Of a stretch of DNA of 64,000 nucleotides, positions 7,083 through 14,487 are shown in pieces. How positions within the stretch are numbered: position 1 is the first letter of the stretch; the number at the start of each line of letters is the position of its first letter. The notes beneath the pieces are model-generated. The model worked only from the letters and a program-made list of their open reading frames with translations, was not told the DNA's origin and ran no database searches. Source of the DNA: Acidobacteriota bacterium (lineage in GTDB: Bacteria > Acidobacteriota > Terriglobia > Acidiferrales > UBA7541); assembly GCA_003224085.1 (NCBI GenBank), contig QHYK01000049.1:62001-126000 (forward strand). The letters run 5' to 3'. The translations under genes and the position numbers were made by a program.

Positions 7083-9386
7083 ATGAGAAAACAGGTTCTT
7101 CTCCAGATGCTGCGCCCTCAGATACTGCGAGGGATCAGTGCAGCTGGCGTCGCCCTTGCCGCATTTCTTTTTACTGCGCAGCGAGCCGCTGCCGATGAAG
7201 ACGATCCTCCGAGCCGCGTGGCGCGCCTGGCCTTCCTGCGCGGCAACGTTTCTTTCAACCCCGCGGGCACAGACGACTGGGTTTCAGCCGTGGTGAACCG
7301 CCCGATGACCACCGGTGACAAACTCTGGGCCGATGATGGCTCGCGCGCGGAACTGCATCTCGGCTCGGCCGCCATCCGGCTTTCTGACCACACTGGGTTT
7401 TCGTTTTTGAATTTGACCGACGAAGTTACGCAGGTCCTTTTGACCGAGGGCACGCTGAACATTCGCGTCCGCCGGCTCGGCGACGATGAAAACTTTGAAG
7501 TGGACACTCCGAATCTCGCGTTCTCCATTCTTCGCCCGGGCAGCTACCGCATCAACGTGAACGAAGCGGGCGACGCCACCCTGATCGCCGTTCGCGACGG
7601 TCAGGGAGAAATCACCGGCGGCGGTTCCGCTTATAACATCCGTGCACACGAAGAAGGCATGTTCAACGGAACCGATCAGTTGAACGCCGACATCCAACAA
7701 GGGCTTGAGGATGCGGACGATTTTGATCAGTGGTGTCTCGACCGCGATCGCCGCGCCGATCGTTCCACTTCGGCGCGCTACGTTTCGGATGACGTGGTCG
7801 GTTATGAAGATCTCGATGAATATGGCGGCTGGCGACCAGTTCCGGAATATGGAACCGTTTGGTTCCCGCACACGGTCATCGTTGGCTGGGCGCCGTATCG
7901 CTACGGTCATTGGGTTTGGATTGCGCCGTGGGGCTGGACCTGGGTGGACGACGCTCCTTGGGGATTCGCCCCATTCCACTACGGCCGTTGGGTAGCCGTT
8001 GGCGGAGTGTGGGGTTGGGTGCCCTGTCCACCGCGGCCGGTGGTTGCCGTGGCTTACGTGCGCCCGGTCTACGCGCCGGCGCTCGTAGCATGGGTTGGCG
8101 GCGCGCACTGGGGCGTTGGAGTGGCCGTTGGCGGCGCGCCTGCAGGTGTTGCGTGGTTCCCCCTGGGACCGCGTGACGTGTATTGCCCGTCGTACCGCGT
8201 AAGCCAGACCTATGTGACCAACGTCAACATCACGAACACCACCATCATCAACAAAACGCAAGTCACCAATGTCTACAACAACGTTTACGTGAACAAGACC
8301 GTGAACGTGACGAACGTCGCCTATCAGAACCAAAACGTGACCGGAGCCGTGACCGCCACCTCGCATCAGGCGTTCACCTCGGCGCAGCCCGTGCACAACA
8401 ACATGATTCGTGTGAACCAGCGCGAGATCGCTTCGGCCCCAGTTGCTCCAATGACTCCGACGGTTGCTCCGCAACAGCGCAGCGTCCTTGGTGCAGGCGC
8501 CGCGTCCCGTGTACGACCGCCGATCCCTATTCTGAGTCGGCCGGTTGTGGCCAAAACTGTTCCGCCGCCGGCCCCGGTGCCGTTCGCCAAGCAGCAAGAG
8601 ATCGCGCGTGAAAATGGCGGCCGGCCGCCCGCGATCTCTCAGATCCGGCAGGTACAACCGGAAGTTCCGGGGACCGCGCGCGGGAACGCCGGCGCGAATG
8701 CAAGCGTTCGAATTGCGCCTCCCGTCCTGCAGCGGCCTCAGCAGAACGTACCGGCCAACCGACCGGACGCAATAAAAGGCAATTTGAATCGGCCGGTGAC
8801 GACGCAACAGCAAAACAATTCGAATCGTCCGCCGCAGGGAAACGCCAACCCGCCGAATCCGTCAGTCCGGCAAGATGCGCCGAATCAAGGCAACCGGGCT
8901 GACACCATGCAGGGCAATTCGAATCGGCCGTCCAACACTCCGGCGAATCAAAATTCGAATCAGGGAAATTCCAAGACAGATCGGCCCCCCTCATCGCGGC
9001 CAGGCAACGCCGGCAATTCGAGTCCGCAACTCGATCAGAAACACCAACAACAACTCGAAGATTTGCGCATGAAACAGGACCAGGAACGCCAGAAAATCGA
9101 GCAGCAACAGGTTCGCGAGCGGCAGCAAATCGAGCAGAGAAATTCCGATGCGCAGCGGCAGCAGAACGCCGACCAAAGGCAACAGCAGCAGGCCGAGGGA
9201 AAACAGCGCCAAATTGAGCAAAAACAGCAGCAGCAACTCCAACAGCTCGAACAAAAACACGAACAGCAGCAGCAAAACTTAGAACAGAGACAGCAGCAAG
9301 AACGCCAGCGGCAGTCAAAGCAGGACAAGCCAGCCAAACAGGACAAGCCTGCGAAACCAGACAAGTCAGATAAGCCGCATCACTGA
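7083..9386 (+). CDS. Secreted FecR-fold protein with Trp/Gly-rich repeats and Gln-rich coiled-coil tail
   Basis: This 767-residue protein is a paralogue of the gene at 3413. It has a signal peptide (AAFLFTAQRAAADEDD), a FecR-like region (SRVARLAFLRGNVSFNP, DGQGEITGGGSAYNI) and a DUF6600-type block near residues 240-330 (WVWIAPWGWTWVDDAPWGF, FHYGRW). The tail differs. After Thr/Asn-rich strands (TNVNITNTTIINKTQVTN) comes a proline/asparagine linker, then a strongly Gln/Glu/Arg-rich coiled coil from about residue 655, and a Lys/Pro/Asp tail with KQDKPAK repeats. The ATG at 7083 has AGGAG upstream; a TTG two codons earlier is less likely. Role unknown; envelope-associated is inferred. Confidence 0.82.
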   Translation: MRKQVLLQMLRPQILRGISAAGVALAAFLFTAQRAAADEDDPPSRVARLAFLRGNVSFNPAGTDDWVSAVVNRPMTTGDKLWADDGSRAELHLGSAAIRLSDHTGFSFLNLTDEVTQVLLTEGTLNIRVRRLGDDENFEVDTPNLAFSILRPGSYRINVNEAGDATLIAVRDGQGEITGGGSAYNIRAHEEGMFNGTDQLNADIQQGLEDADDFDQWCLDRDRRADRSTSARYVSDDVVGYEDLDEYGGWRPVPEYGTVWFPHTVIVGWAPYRYGHWVWIAPWGWTWVDDAPWGFAPFHYGRWVAVGGVWGWVPCPPRPVVAVAYVRPVYAPALVAWVGGAHWGVGVAVGGAPAGVAWFPLGPRDVYCPSYRVSQTYVTNVNITNTTIINKTQVTNVYNNVYVNKTVNVTNVAYQNQNVTGAVTATSHQAFTSAQPVHNNMIRVNQREIASAPVAPMTPTVAPQQRSVLGAGAASRVRPPIPILSRPVVAKTVPPPAPVPFAKQQEIARENGGRPPAISQIRQVQPEVPGTARGNAGANASVRIAPPVLQRPQQNVPANRPDAIKGNLNRPVTTQQQNNSNRPPQGNANPPNPSVRQDAPNQGNRADTMQGNSNRPSNTPANQNSNQGNSKTDRPPSSRPGNAGNSSPQLDQKHQQQLEDLRMKQDQERQKIEQQQVRERQQIEQRNSDAQRQQNADQRQQQQAEGKQRQIEQKQQQQLQQLEQKHEQQQQNLEQRQQQERQRQSKQDKPAKQDKPAKPDKSDKPHH

Positions 9387-9459
9387 TCACATTTGACGGC
9401 GACGCTTTCCGACCGGCGCAATAAGCTTAGGCCCAGCGGAGAACAACGCGGCTTTCGAA

Positions 9460-9490
9460 AGAGGCGTCCGCTAAAATGGCGGGCGCCTCT
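9460..9490 (+). terminator. Candidate terminator after the second FecR-fold gene
   Basis: A 12-bp stem AGAGGCGTCCGC / GCGGGCGCCTCT (one G-U pair) with a seven-base loop lies 74 bases after the stop. It is followed by CTCGTTTC, only a weak U-tract, so termination may be partial. Confidence 0.4.
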
Positions 9491-9655
9491 CTCGTTTCAG
9501 GGTCGCGTACAGGATGATTGTGGATCACGTAATATTTCGGATTTTCGAAAAACCTCCACGAGTGCAAAGTTAAAGACTTAGACCCCGCGCGCAGTCCGTC
9601 CGAGTTTCTTGCGTGAAAGATGTGGTTGGGTCGCGTAGTATTTTGAGCCGCAACA

Positions 9656-10453
9656 ATGAAAAAAACTGCCAAAACGCGCGGGCGTTCCGCCACAGGGAGC
9701 TGCGGCGCTCGGGAATTAAGCCTGTTTCGAATTCCGGGGCTGCCGGAAATTCGAAAGGGCGAGGACCTGGCGAAGCAGATTGTGGGCGCGGCGAAAAAAA
9801 GTGGCCTCGGTTTTAAGGATGGCGACATTCTTGTGGTGGCTCAGAAGATTATTTCGAAGGCGGAAGGCTCAGTGGCTTCGCTGGAGACAGTAAAACCGTC
9901 GGAGAAGGCGCAAAAGCTGGCCGCGGATTTAAAAAAAGATCCGCGTGCGATGGAACTCGTTTTGCGGGAGTCGCGGCGCATTCTGCGCAGCGAGCGCGTG
10001 CTGATTACCGAGACGCATCACGGTTTTGTTTGTGCGAACGCGGGCGTGGATCATTCGAACGTACCGGGGGAGGGGGTGACCCTGCTTCCGCGCGATCCCG
10101 ATCGTTCCGCTGAAGAGCTGGCTGCGGCGTTGCGGAGGAAAACGGGGAAGCGCGTGGCTGTCATCATCAGCGACACGTTTGGCCGACCGTGGCGCCTGGG
10201 TCTGACCAATGTGGCGATTGGCGCGTCAGGCCTGCCGGTGCTTTTGGATTTGCGGGGCACGCGAGACCGGGAAGGGAAGTTGCTTACGGCAACAGTTCTT
10301 GCGGTGGCGGATGAGTTGGCGGCTGCTGCTGGACTGCTGATGGGCAAGTCGGAGGGGACACCCGTAGTGCTCGTCCGGGGGTACCGCTACAAATCCGCAA
10401 CTGAAAAAGCGGCGAGCATCATTCGTCCCGCTTCTGAAGATCTCTTCAGGTAA
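9656..10453 (+). CDS. cofE: Coenzyme F420-0:L-glutamate ligase (CofE)
   Basis: CofE adds L-glutamate (and often a second one) to F420-0 with GTP in coenzyme F420 biosynthesis. The 265-residue protein carries the family signatures: GLPEIRKGEDLA near the start, GDILVVAQKIISKAEG (about residues 55-71), THHGFVCANAGVDHSNVPG (about 120-140) and ISDTFGRPWRLGLTNVAIGASG (about 170-193). Length agrees with stand-alone CofE; there is no fused nitroreductase-like domain as in mycobacterial FbiB. The ATG at 9656 has only a weak ribosome site (GAGCCG). cofD lies 2 kb downstream on the same strand, separated by two secreted-protein genes. Confidence 0.93.
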   Translation: MKKTAKTRGRSATGSCGARELSLFRIPGLPEIRKGEDLAKQIVGAAKKSGLGFKDGDILVVAQKIISKAEGSVASLETVKPSEKAQKLAADLKKDPRAMELVLRESRRILRSERVLITETHHGFVCANAGVDHSNVPGEGVTLLPRDPDRSAEELAAALRRKTGKRVAVIISDTFGRPWRLGLTNVAIGASGLPVLLDLRGTRDREGKLLTATVLAVADELAAAAGLLMGKSEGTPVVLVRGYRYKSATEKAASIIRPASEDLFR

Positions 10454-10530
10454 AGGTGACGAAGTGGAGGTCCGCCTCGCGCGCAATGGCGCTTGAGAAG
10501 ATGGCGCATATTTTCGAGAAGTTCCACTTA

Positions 10531-10564
10531 CAAAAAACCGCACCCTTAAACCCGAAGGGTGCGG
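10531..10564 (-). terminator. Orphan intrinsic terminator reading the minus strand
   Basis: CCGCACCCTT (10538-10547) and AAGGGTGCGG (10555-10564) form a perfect 10-bp stem with a seven-base loop. Read on the minus strand it is followed at once by six U residues (plus-strand A tract 10532-10537), a textbook Rho-independent terminator. No minus-strand protein gene lies upstream (to the right) within 1 kb, which suggests an untranslated transcript. Confidence 0.65.
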
Positions 10565-10900
10565 CACCCCGTCATCTCGTCTTGGCTCGGTTAGCCCAAA
10601 GCAAAAGTGCTATGCCTCTCGTGTGTTCCCGTCAAAAGAACATCCCTGCGCCACCCGCCCATGAGAAATGCTTTTTCTCTATGCATGATCGTCGCTCTGC
10701 TTGCCGCCACTCAGCCACCCTCTACAGCGACGTAGGTAACCCCGAGGCGCTAGCTTGGTATTTTCATCATAGGCCCGAAGTCGCTACGTGCGAGTATCCG
10801 ATCGGGGGCTATCTCAAGGAAGGTGCGGAGCTTCCGCATCCCGGGCCCATCAGGGAGGAAGCACACCCTAACTGAGAAATTAGGGACCGCCAATACAAGT
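10565..10900 (-). ncRNA. Possible minus-strand structured RNA ending at the orphan terminator
   Basis: No convincing protein gene lies in 10454-11097. The segment right of the terminator contains several self-complementary pieces: TGCGGAAGCTCCGCA, CCTAA...TTAGG, and AGCGAC...GTCGCT, all on the minus strand. Together with the terminator this would fit a transcript of roughly 300-370 nt. It was compared by eye with the hallmarks of tmRNA, RNase P RNA, SRP RNA and common riboswitches, and none fitted. The start and identity are unknown. Confidence 0.3.
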
Positions 10901-11033
10901 ACAAGCTGGCTTAAGAAAAGCGGCCGCAGATCATAGCCCGCATCCGAAGACCCTCTATCGTATCGCTACGCAAAGATTGCAAGACGGAAACTTACAATTT
11001 TTGCGGGAAGCGAGGATAAATGTTCGTACGGAA

Positions 11034-11062
11034 TTGACAAGTCAGTGGCGCGAGGCTATTGG
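11034..11062 (+). promoter_or_regulatory. Sigma-70-type promoter, first secreted-protein unit
   Basis: TTGACA (11034-11039) and TATTGG (11057-11062) are separated by exactly 17 bases, 36 bases before the start codon. The same arrangement, including the GGAATTGACA context, recurs before the paralogous gene at 11854. Confidence 0.6.
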
Positions 11063-11097
11063 GAAAAAAGAAGTGACAATTTATTTAGTTTGACAGA

Positions 11098-11481
11098 ATG
11101 AAACTCAAAAGCCTCTTAATCGCCGCCGTTCTGGCGGTTGCATTCCTCGTTCTAGCCCATCCCGCTCATGCGCAGTGCAGTGCTTTGACGCTGACGGCAA
11201 ACGGCGCTGCGACTGCAACGGTAAGTCCAGGGAGCAAGCTGACGCTCGCCGGTACGGTAAGCAATTGCACTTCGCAGGCGGCGGACGTTTCCGTGACCTT
11301 CACCGTTACCCACAATGGGACCACGGTGAGTACGGACACGGACACGTTCCGGATGCAGGCGGGAGAAAGCCGTCCGATCAGCGATTCCTTCGAGATGTCG
11401 AAAGCAGGTACCGGCACGTATGTTGTGACGGCAGCGAGCAGCAACGGAGGAACAGCCAGCGCAACCGTCAACGTGCAGTGA
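11098..11481 (+). CDS. Small secreted Ig-like protein, paralogue 1
   Basis: The 127-residue product has a clear signal peptide ending at HPAHAQC. A single beta-sandwich-like domain follows, with alternating hydrophobic strands (ATVSPGSKLTLAGTVSNC, VSVTFTVTHNGTTV, GTYVVTAASSNGG). Two Cys (right after the signal sequence and in SNC) could form a disulfide; the Cys at the cleavage site is not in a good lipobox. The function is unknown. It is a close paralogue of the gene at 11854. It has its own promoter and a downstream hairpin, but no good Shine-Dalgarno sequence before its ATG. Confidence 0.78.
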   Translation: MKLKSLLIAAVLAVAFLVLAHPAHAQCSALTLTANGAATATVSPGSKLTLAGTVSNCTSQAADVSVTFTVTHNGTTVSTDTDTFRMQAGESRPISDSFEMSKAGTGTYVVTAASSNGGTASATVNVQ

Positions 11482-11545
11482 AGCGGGAAGTGAAGGGAAG
11501 GACTCACGGCCGCAAACCGCGGCGCGAGTTCCTGCTCTTGAGGCA

Positions 11546-11573
11546 GAGGAGTGCACACCCGGCTGCACTCCTC
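11546..11573 (+). terminator. Hairpin after secreted-protein paralogue 1
   Basis: GAGGAGTGCA and TGCACTCCTC form a perfect 10-bp stem with an eight-base loop 64 bases after the stop. No U-tract follows. The same AGGAGTGC...GCACTCCT arms are found after the second paralogue, so the hairpin was duplicated with the gene. Confidence 0.5.
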
Positions 11574-11780
11574 CAATCAGAGAGCAGCGATCAGTGACCG
11601 GAGATCAGAAAGCAGAAAGCGACACCTCGAAGGGATAGGAAGAATAGAGAGAAAAAGACACCCTTTTCCGCAGACGACGGCGGGCTTCGAGTCATAGCTC
11701 AAATCAACACACAGTGCATAGGAAAACAAGCTTGGCGCGGAGCCGAATTGCAAGACTCAGGCCGACAAATTCTTGCGGAA

Positions 11781-11809
11781 TTGACAGGGAAATCGCAGGC
11801 CGGTATTTG
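11781..11809 (+). promoter_or_regulatory. Sigma-70-type promoter, second secreted-protein unit
   Basis: TTGACA (11781-11786) and TATTTG (11804-11809) with a 17-base spacer lie 44 bases before the ATG. The GGAATTGACA context matches the promoter of paralogue 1. Confidence 0.6.
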
Positions 11810-11853
11810 TGTGGCAACACGGGGTGAAACTTAGTTGGATGAGGAGAAGAAAA

Positions 11854-12234
11854 ATGATTCGCAGAATCTTGTTGATGGCAGCAGTTCTTGCGCTCTCGTT
11901 CATCATCCCGATCCATTCCGCTCATGCACAATGCACTCCGCTGACCCTGACAGTGAACGGCAGCAGCAACGTGACCGTAAACCCCGGCGACACGGTGACG
12001 ATAGCCGGAAGCGTGAGCAATTGCGGCACGCAACCGGCTACAATCAGCGCGACTCTCACGATTACGCGCAACGGGATCCAGGTGGCTTCCTACACAAGGA
12101 GCTTTCCGCTGCAACCTGGCCAGACGTATCCCGTAAGCACTAGCATCCAAGTGCCAAATCTCCCCGGCACGTACGTCGGAACGGCGACGAGCAGCAACGG
12201 AGGCTCCGCAACGGCGACGGTCACAGTGACGTAG
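11854..12234 (+). CDS. Small secreted Ig-like protein, paralogue 2
   Basis: This 126-residue protein aligns end to end with the one at 11098: signal peptide ending SAHAQC, then TLTVNGSSNVTVNPGDTVTI, SVSNCGTQPATIS and PGTYVGTATSSNGGSATATV. The two conserved Cys are kept. The ATG at 11854 is chosen because AGGAGA lies 6-7 bases upstream; in-frame upstream starts would add a charged stretch before the signal peptide. The function is unknown. The fold resembles CARDB/Ig-like adhesive or accessory domains, but at one domain length it may act as a small periplasmic or extracellular protein. Confidence 0.82.
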   Translation: MIRRILLMAAVLALSFIIPIHSAHAQCTPLTLTVNGSSNVTVNPGDTVTIAGSVSNCGTQPATISATLTITRNGIQVASYTRSFPLQPGQTYPVSTSIQVPNLPGTYVGTATSSNGGSATATVTVT

Positions 12235-12286
12235 CCATTGCGGAACCGCCAAGGCAAAACAGCCGGGTGGGTTCTCACCGCTGAGA

Positions 12287-12320
12287 ATAGAGGAGTGCGT
12301 GCCTGGCGGCACTCCTCTAT
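12287..12320 (+). terminator. Hairpin after secreted-protein paralogue 2
   Basis: ATAGAGGAGTGC and GCACTCCTCTAT form a perfect 12-bp stem with a ten-base loop, 52 bases past the stop. There is no following U-tract. Its arms match those of the hairpin at 11546-11573. Confidence 0.5.
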
Positions 12321-12502
12321 CCAAGGCCAGATCATCTCCTCGACGTTCATTCGATGCCTCCGTTCGAGATTATAAGCGTTACCCAAGGTGGTAAGGGCGC
12401 ACGTCCTCAGCCCGAAAACGGAGAGCGCTTCTCTAGTTTTCGTGTTTCTGTGCGTCTTCTGTGTCCTGTGCTAGATTCGTTTGAGTGTTTCTCGGCCATT
12501 TC

Positions 12503-13456
12503 ATGCCTCCAGCCAAAGAGCAAAAGATCCGGGGCCAAAACATAACGGCGCTTGCCGGTGGAGTGGGCGCATCCAAACTGCTTCTCGGGCTTTATGAAGT
12601 GCTGGAGCCGGAGGCGCTGACCATCATCGTCAACACTGGGGACGATATCGTCCTTCACGGGCTGAAAATCTCGCCGGATCTCGACATCGTGACGTACACG
12701 TTGGCGGGAATTGTTGACCCAGCGAAAGGCTGGGGGATTCGGGGTGACACTTTTCATGCGTTGAAAGGCCTGGCTGGTTACGGCCGCGCCGACTGGTTCA
12801 ACCTGGGCGACCGGGACTTGGCTACGCACATTCACCGCAGCGCTCTGCTCGAAGAAGGGAGGAGACTGTCGGACGCGGCGGAATCCATTCGCGCGGCGCT
12901 CGGGGTGAAGGCGCGCATTTTGCCCATGTCCGATAATCCCGTGCCAACCATCATCGAGTCGGACGAGGGAACGCTGCATTTTCAGAAGTATTTGGTAAAG
13001 CGTCGGGCGGAGCCTATCGTGAAGGCGATTCGATTTGCCGGTGCGGAGTCGGCGCGAGCGGCGTCCGGGGTGCTCGAAGCGATCCGCGAGGCCACGCGGA
13101 TCATCGTGTGCCCGAGCAATCCTCTGATCAGCATCGGGCCGATTCTGGCCGTCCCCGGGGTGCGCGAACAATTGCGCGCCCGCCGGACGGACGTCTTTGC
13201 GGTCTGTCCCATCGTCGGCGGCAAGTCGCTCAAAGGACCGTCAGACAAAATGCTGGCGCAACTTGGGTATGAGGCGACGGCGTTGGGTGTGGCAAGGCTC
13301 TACAACGATTTCACGGGGACCTTGGTCATCGATCCTGCGGACAAGGGCCGAGCGGCGGCCATTACGGCGCTGGGAATGAAAGTTGCGATCTTACCTAGTG
13401 TGATGAAAACGCAGGCGCAGAAACGGCAATTGGCGCGGGCCCTTCTGGAACTGTAG
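12503..13456 (+). CDS. cofD: 2-phospho-L-lactate transferase (CofD)
   Basis: CofD transfers the phospholactyl-type side chain to Fo to make F420-0. The 317-residue protein shows the nucleotide-binding start ITALAGGVGASKLLLGL, the conserved NTGDDIVLHGLKISPDLD, GDRDLATHIHR (substrate region, near residue 110), CPSNPLISIGPIL (about 205) and PIVGGKSLKGPSDKML (about 240). An in-frame GTG at 12485 would add six residues; neither start has a clear ribosome site. Together with cofE it indicates F420 synthesis, though cofC and cofG/H are not in the window. Confidence 0.93.
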   Translation: MPPAKEQKIRGQNITALAGGVGASKLLLGLYEVLEPEALTIIVNTGDDIVLHGLKISPDLDIVTYTLAGIVDPAKGWGIRGDTFHALKGLAGYGRADWFNLGDRDLATHIHRSALLEEGRRLSDAAESIRAALGVKARILPMSDNPVPTIIESDEGTLHFQKYLVKRRAEPIVKAIRFAGAESARAASGVLEAIREATRIIVCPSNPLISIGPILAVPGVREQLRARRTDVFAVCPIVGGKSLKGPSDKMLAQLGYEATALGVARLYNDFTGTLVIDPADKGRAAAITALGMKVAILPSVMKTQAQKRQLARALLEL

Positions 13457-13470
13457 ACACTTCACGGGGT

Positions 13471-13577
13471 GGGAGTCAAAAGTTGAAGAGTCAAAGAGCT
13501 GAATAGTGGAAGGTTGCGGATTCAGGCTCTACCGGAACTTTTTTGGGGGCGGCTCAAGTTGAAGAGGACAAAGGAGA
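13471..13577. repeat. Purine-rich GAGTCAAAGAG-type intergenic repeats
   Basis: Degenerate direct repeats of the form AGTTGAAGAGTCAAAGAG fill the gap after cofD. Related copies occur at 14110-14160, 15240-15285 and 15366-15395. They contain no start codon with a ribosome site that opens a real gene. Confidence 0.5.
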
Positions 13578-13605
13578 GGAATGTGAGATCTTCAAAAATT
13601 CCAAG

Positions 13606-14106
13606 ATGATGGCGACCGCACTCACAGCGCGTGAATTTCGCAACGCCCTCGGCCAATTCGCCACGGGCGTCACGGTGGTTACCGTGGAGCGCGAACCGGG
13701 ATCCATTTTCGGCATGACCGCGAACGCCTTCACCTCCGTTTCGTTGAATCCCATGCTCATCCTGGTTTGTGTCGATGAACGCGCAAGAATCCTGCCGATG
13801 CTGCACAAGAGAAGGCGCTTCGGCATCAGTGTGCTCAAGCAAAGCCAACAAGGAGTGTCCGAGTATTTCGCTCAACCGGAGCAGGACGCGGAAGCGGAGC
13901 GGCGCCTGGCTCTGCGCTATCGCTGGACGCCGGAAGGTGTTCCGGTCTTGGAGGACGCTGTCGCGCAATTAAGTTGCAGCGTCGTTGCAACGCATGTCGC
14001 CGGAGATCACACGATTATCGTTGGCAAAGTCGAGGACGCGGAAATTCAGGGCGGGGAACCGCTGCTTTTTTTTCGCGGCGAGTACCGGCACATTGCCCGC
14101 CAGTAG
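13606..14106 (+). CDS. Flavin reductase-like (FMN-binding split-barrel) protein
   Basis: The 166-residue protein has the flavin reductase pattern: FRNALGQFATGVTVVTVE, then GMTANAFTSVSLNPMLILVCVD, which forms the FMN site. It ends GEPLLFFRGEYRHI. Family members reduce FMN or FAD with NAD(P)H or serve as oxidoreductase components. Being next to cofD it might handle a deazaflavin, but that is only inference. Two adjacent ATGs (13606, 13609) are possible starts. The better-looking AGGAGAGG at about 13571 serves another frame. Confidence 0.85.
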   Translation: MMATALTAREFRNALGQFATGVTVVTVEREPGSIFGMTANAFTSVSLNPMLILVCVDERARILPMLHKRRRFGISVLKQSQQGVSEYFAQPEQDAEAERRLALRYRWTPEGVPVLEDAVAQLSCSVVATHVAGDHTIIVGKVEDAEIQGGEPLLFFRGEYRHIARQ

Positions 14107-14350
14107 AACCAAATCAAAAGTCAAACGGTTAAAGAGTCCAAGAGTCGAATCTTTAAAATCTTTGGGCTTTTTTAAACCCCGGCTCTTGCAAGTTTGAGGC
14201 ATTCGCTCCCAGAGGCGTGCGCAAAAGCATGGTCTGCGGTGGCGGCCGGGAGTATACTCGCGCCCAATCACCGCATCCTAAACGGAGACCCCGACCCATT
14301 TACGGATTGCGTGGTATCCCTTCGGCATTTCCTTCAAGGAGGGAATCCCA

Positions 14351-14470
14351 ATGACAAGGCAAGAAATATTCAATCAAATTTCCCAGGCATGCGGCTTTCG
14401 TCCCCGGCTGCCTCGCGGCCATCGCAGAGACCAACTGGAAGAGCAGTGGGGTTTAGTGTCCTGGAGGGCA
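14351..14470 (+). pseudogene. Possible remnant of a carboxymuconolactone decarboxylase/AhpD-like gene
   Basis: A strong ribosome site (AAGGAGGG) precedes an ATG that begins MTRQEIFNQISQACGF. Farther on the same frame reads DQLEEQWGLVSW, while the piece between fits better in another frame (FVPGCLAAIA). This pattern (MTRxEIxxxIxxxLGFVPxxLxxxPxxxLExxW) is typical of small AhpD/CMD-like proteins, and the gene then runs into the 3' end of the next gene without its CxxC motif. Two compensating frameshifts and truncation suggest decay. The assignment is by eye. Confidence 0.35.
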
Positions 14471-14487
14471 AAACGCGGGCGCAGTGT

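Noticed and set aside
7284-8813. A 509-codon antisense open frame over the second FecR-fold gene
   Set aside because: Same reason; residues are mainly Arg/His/Gly, as expected for antisense of this composition.
10456-10875. A 139-codon plus-strand frame after cofE
   Set aside because: No ribosome site, odd composition, and it contains the perfect terminator hairpin of the minus strand.
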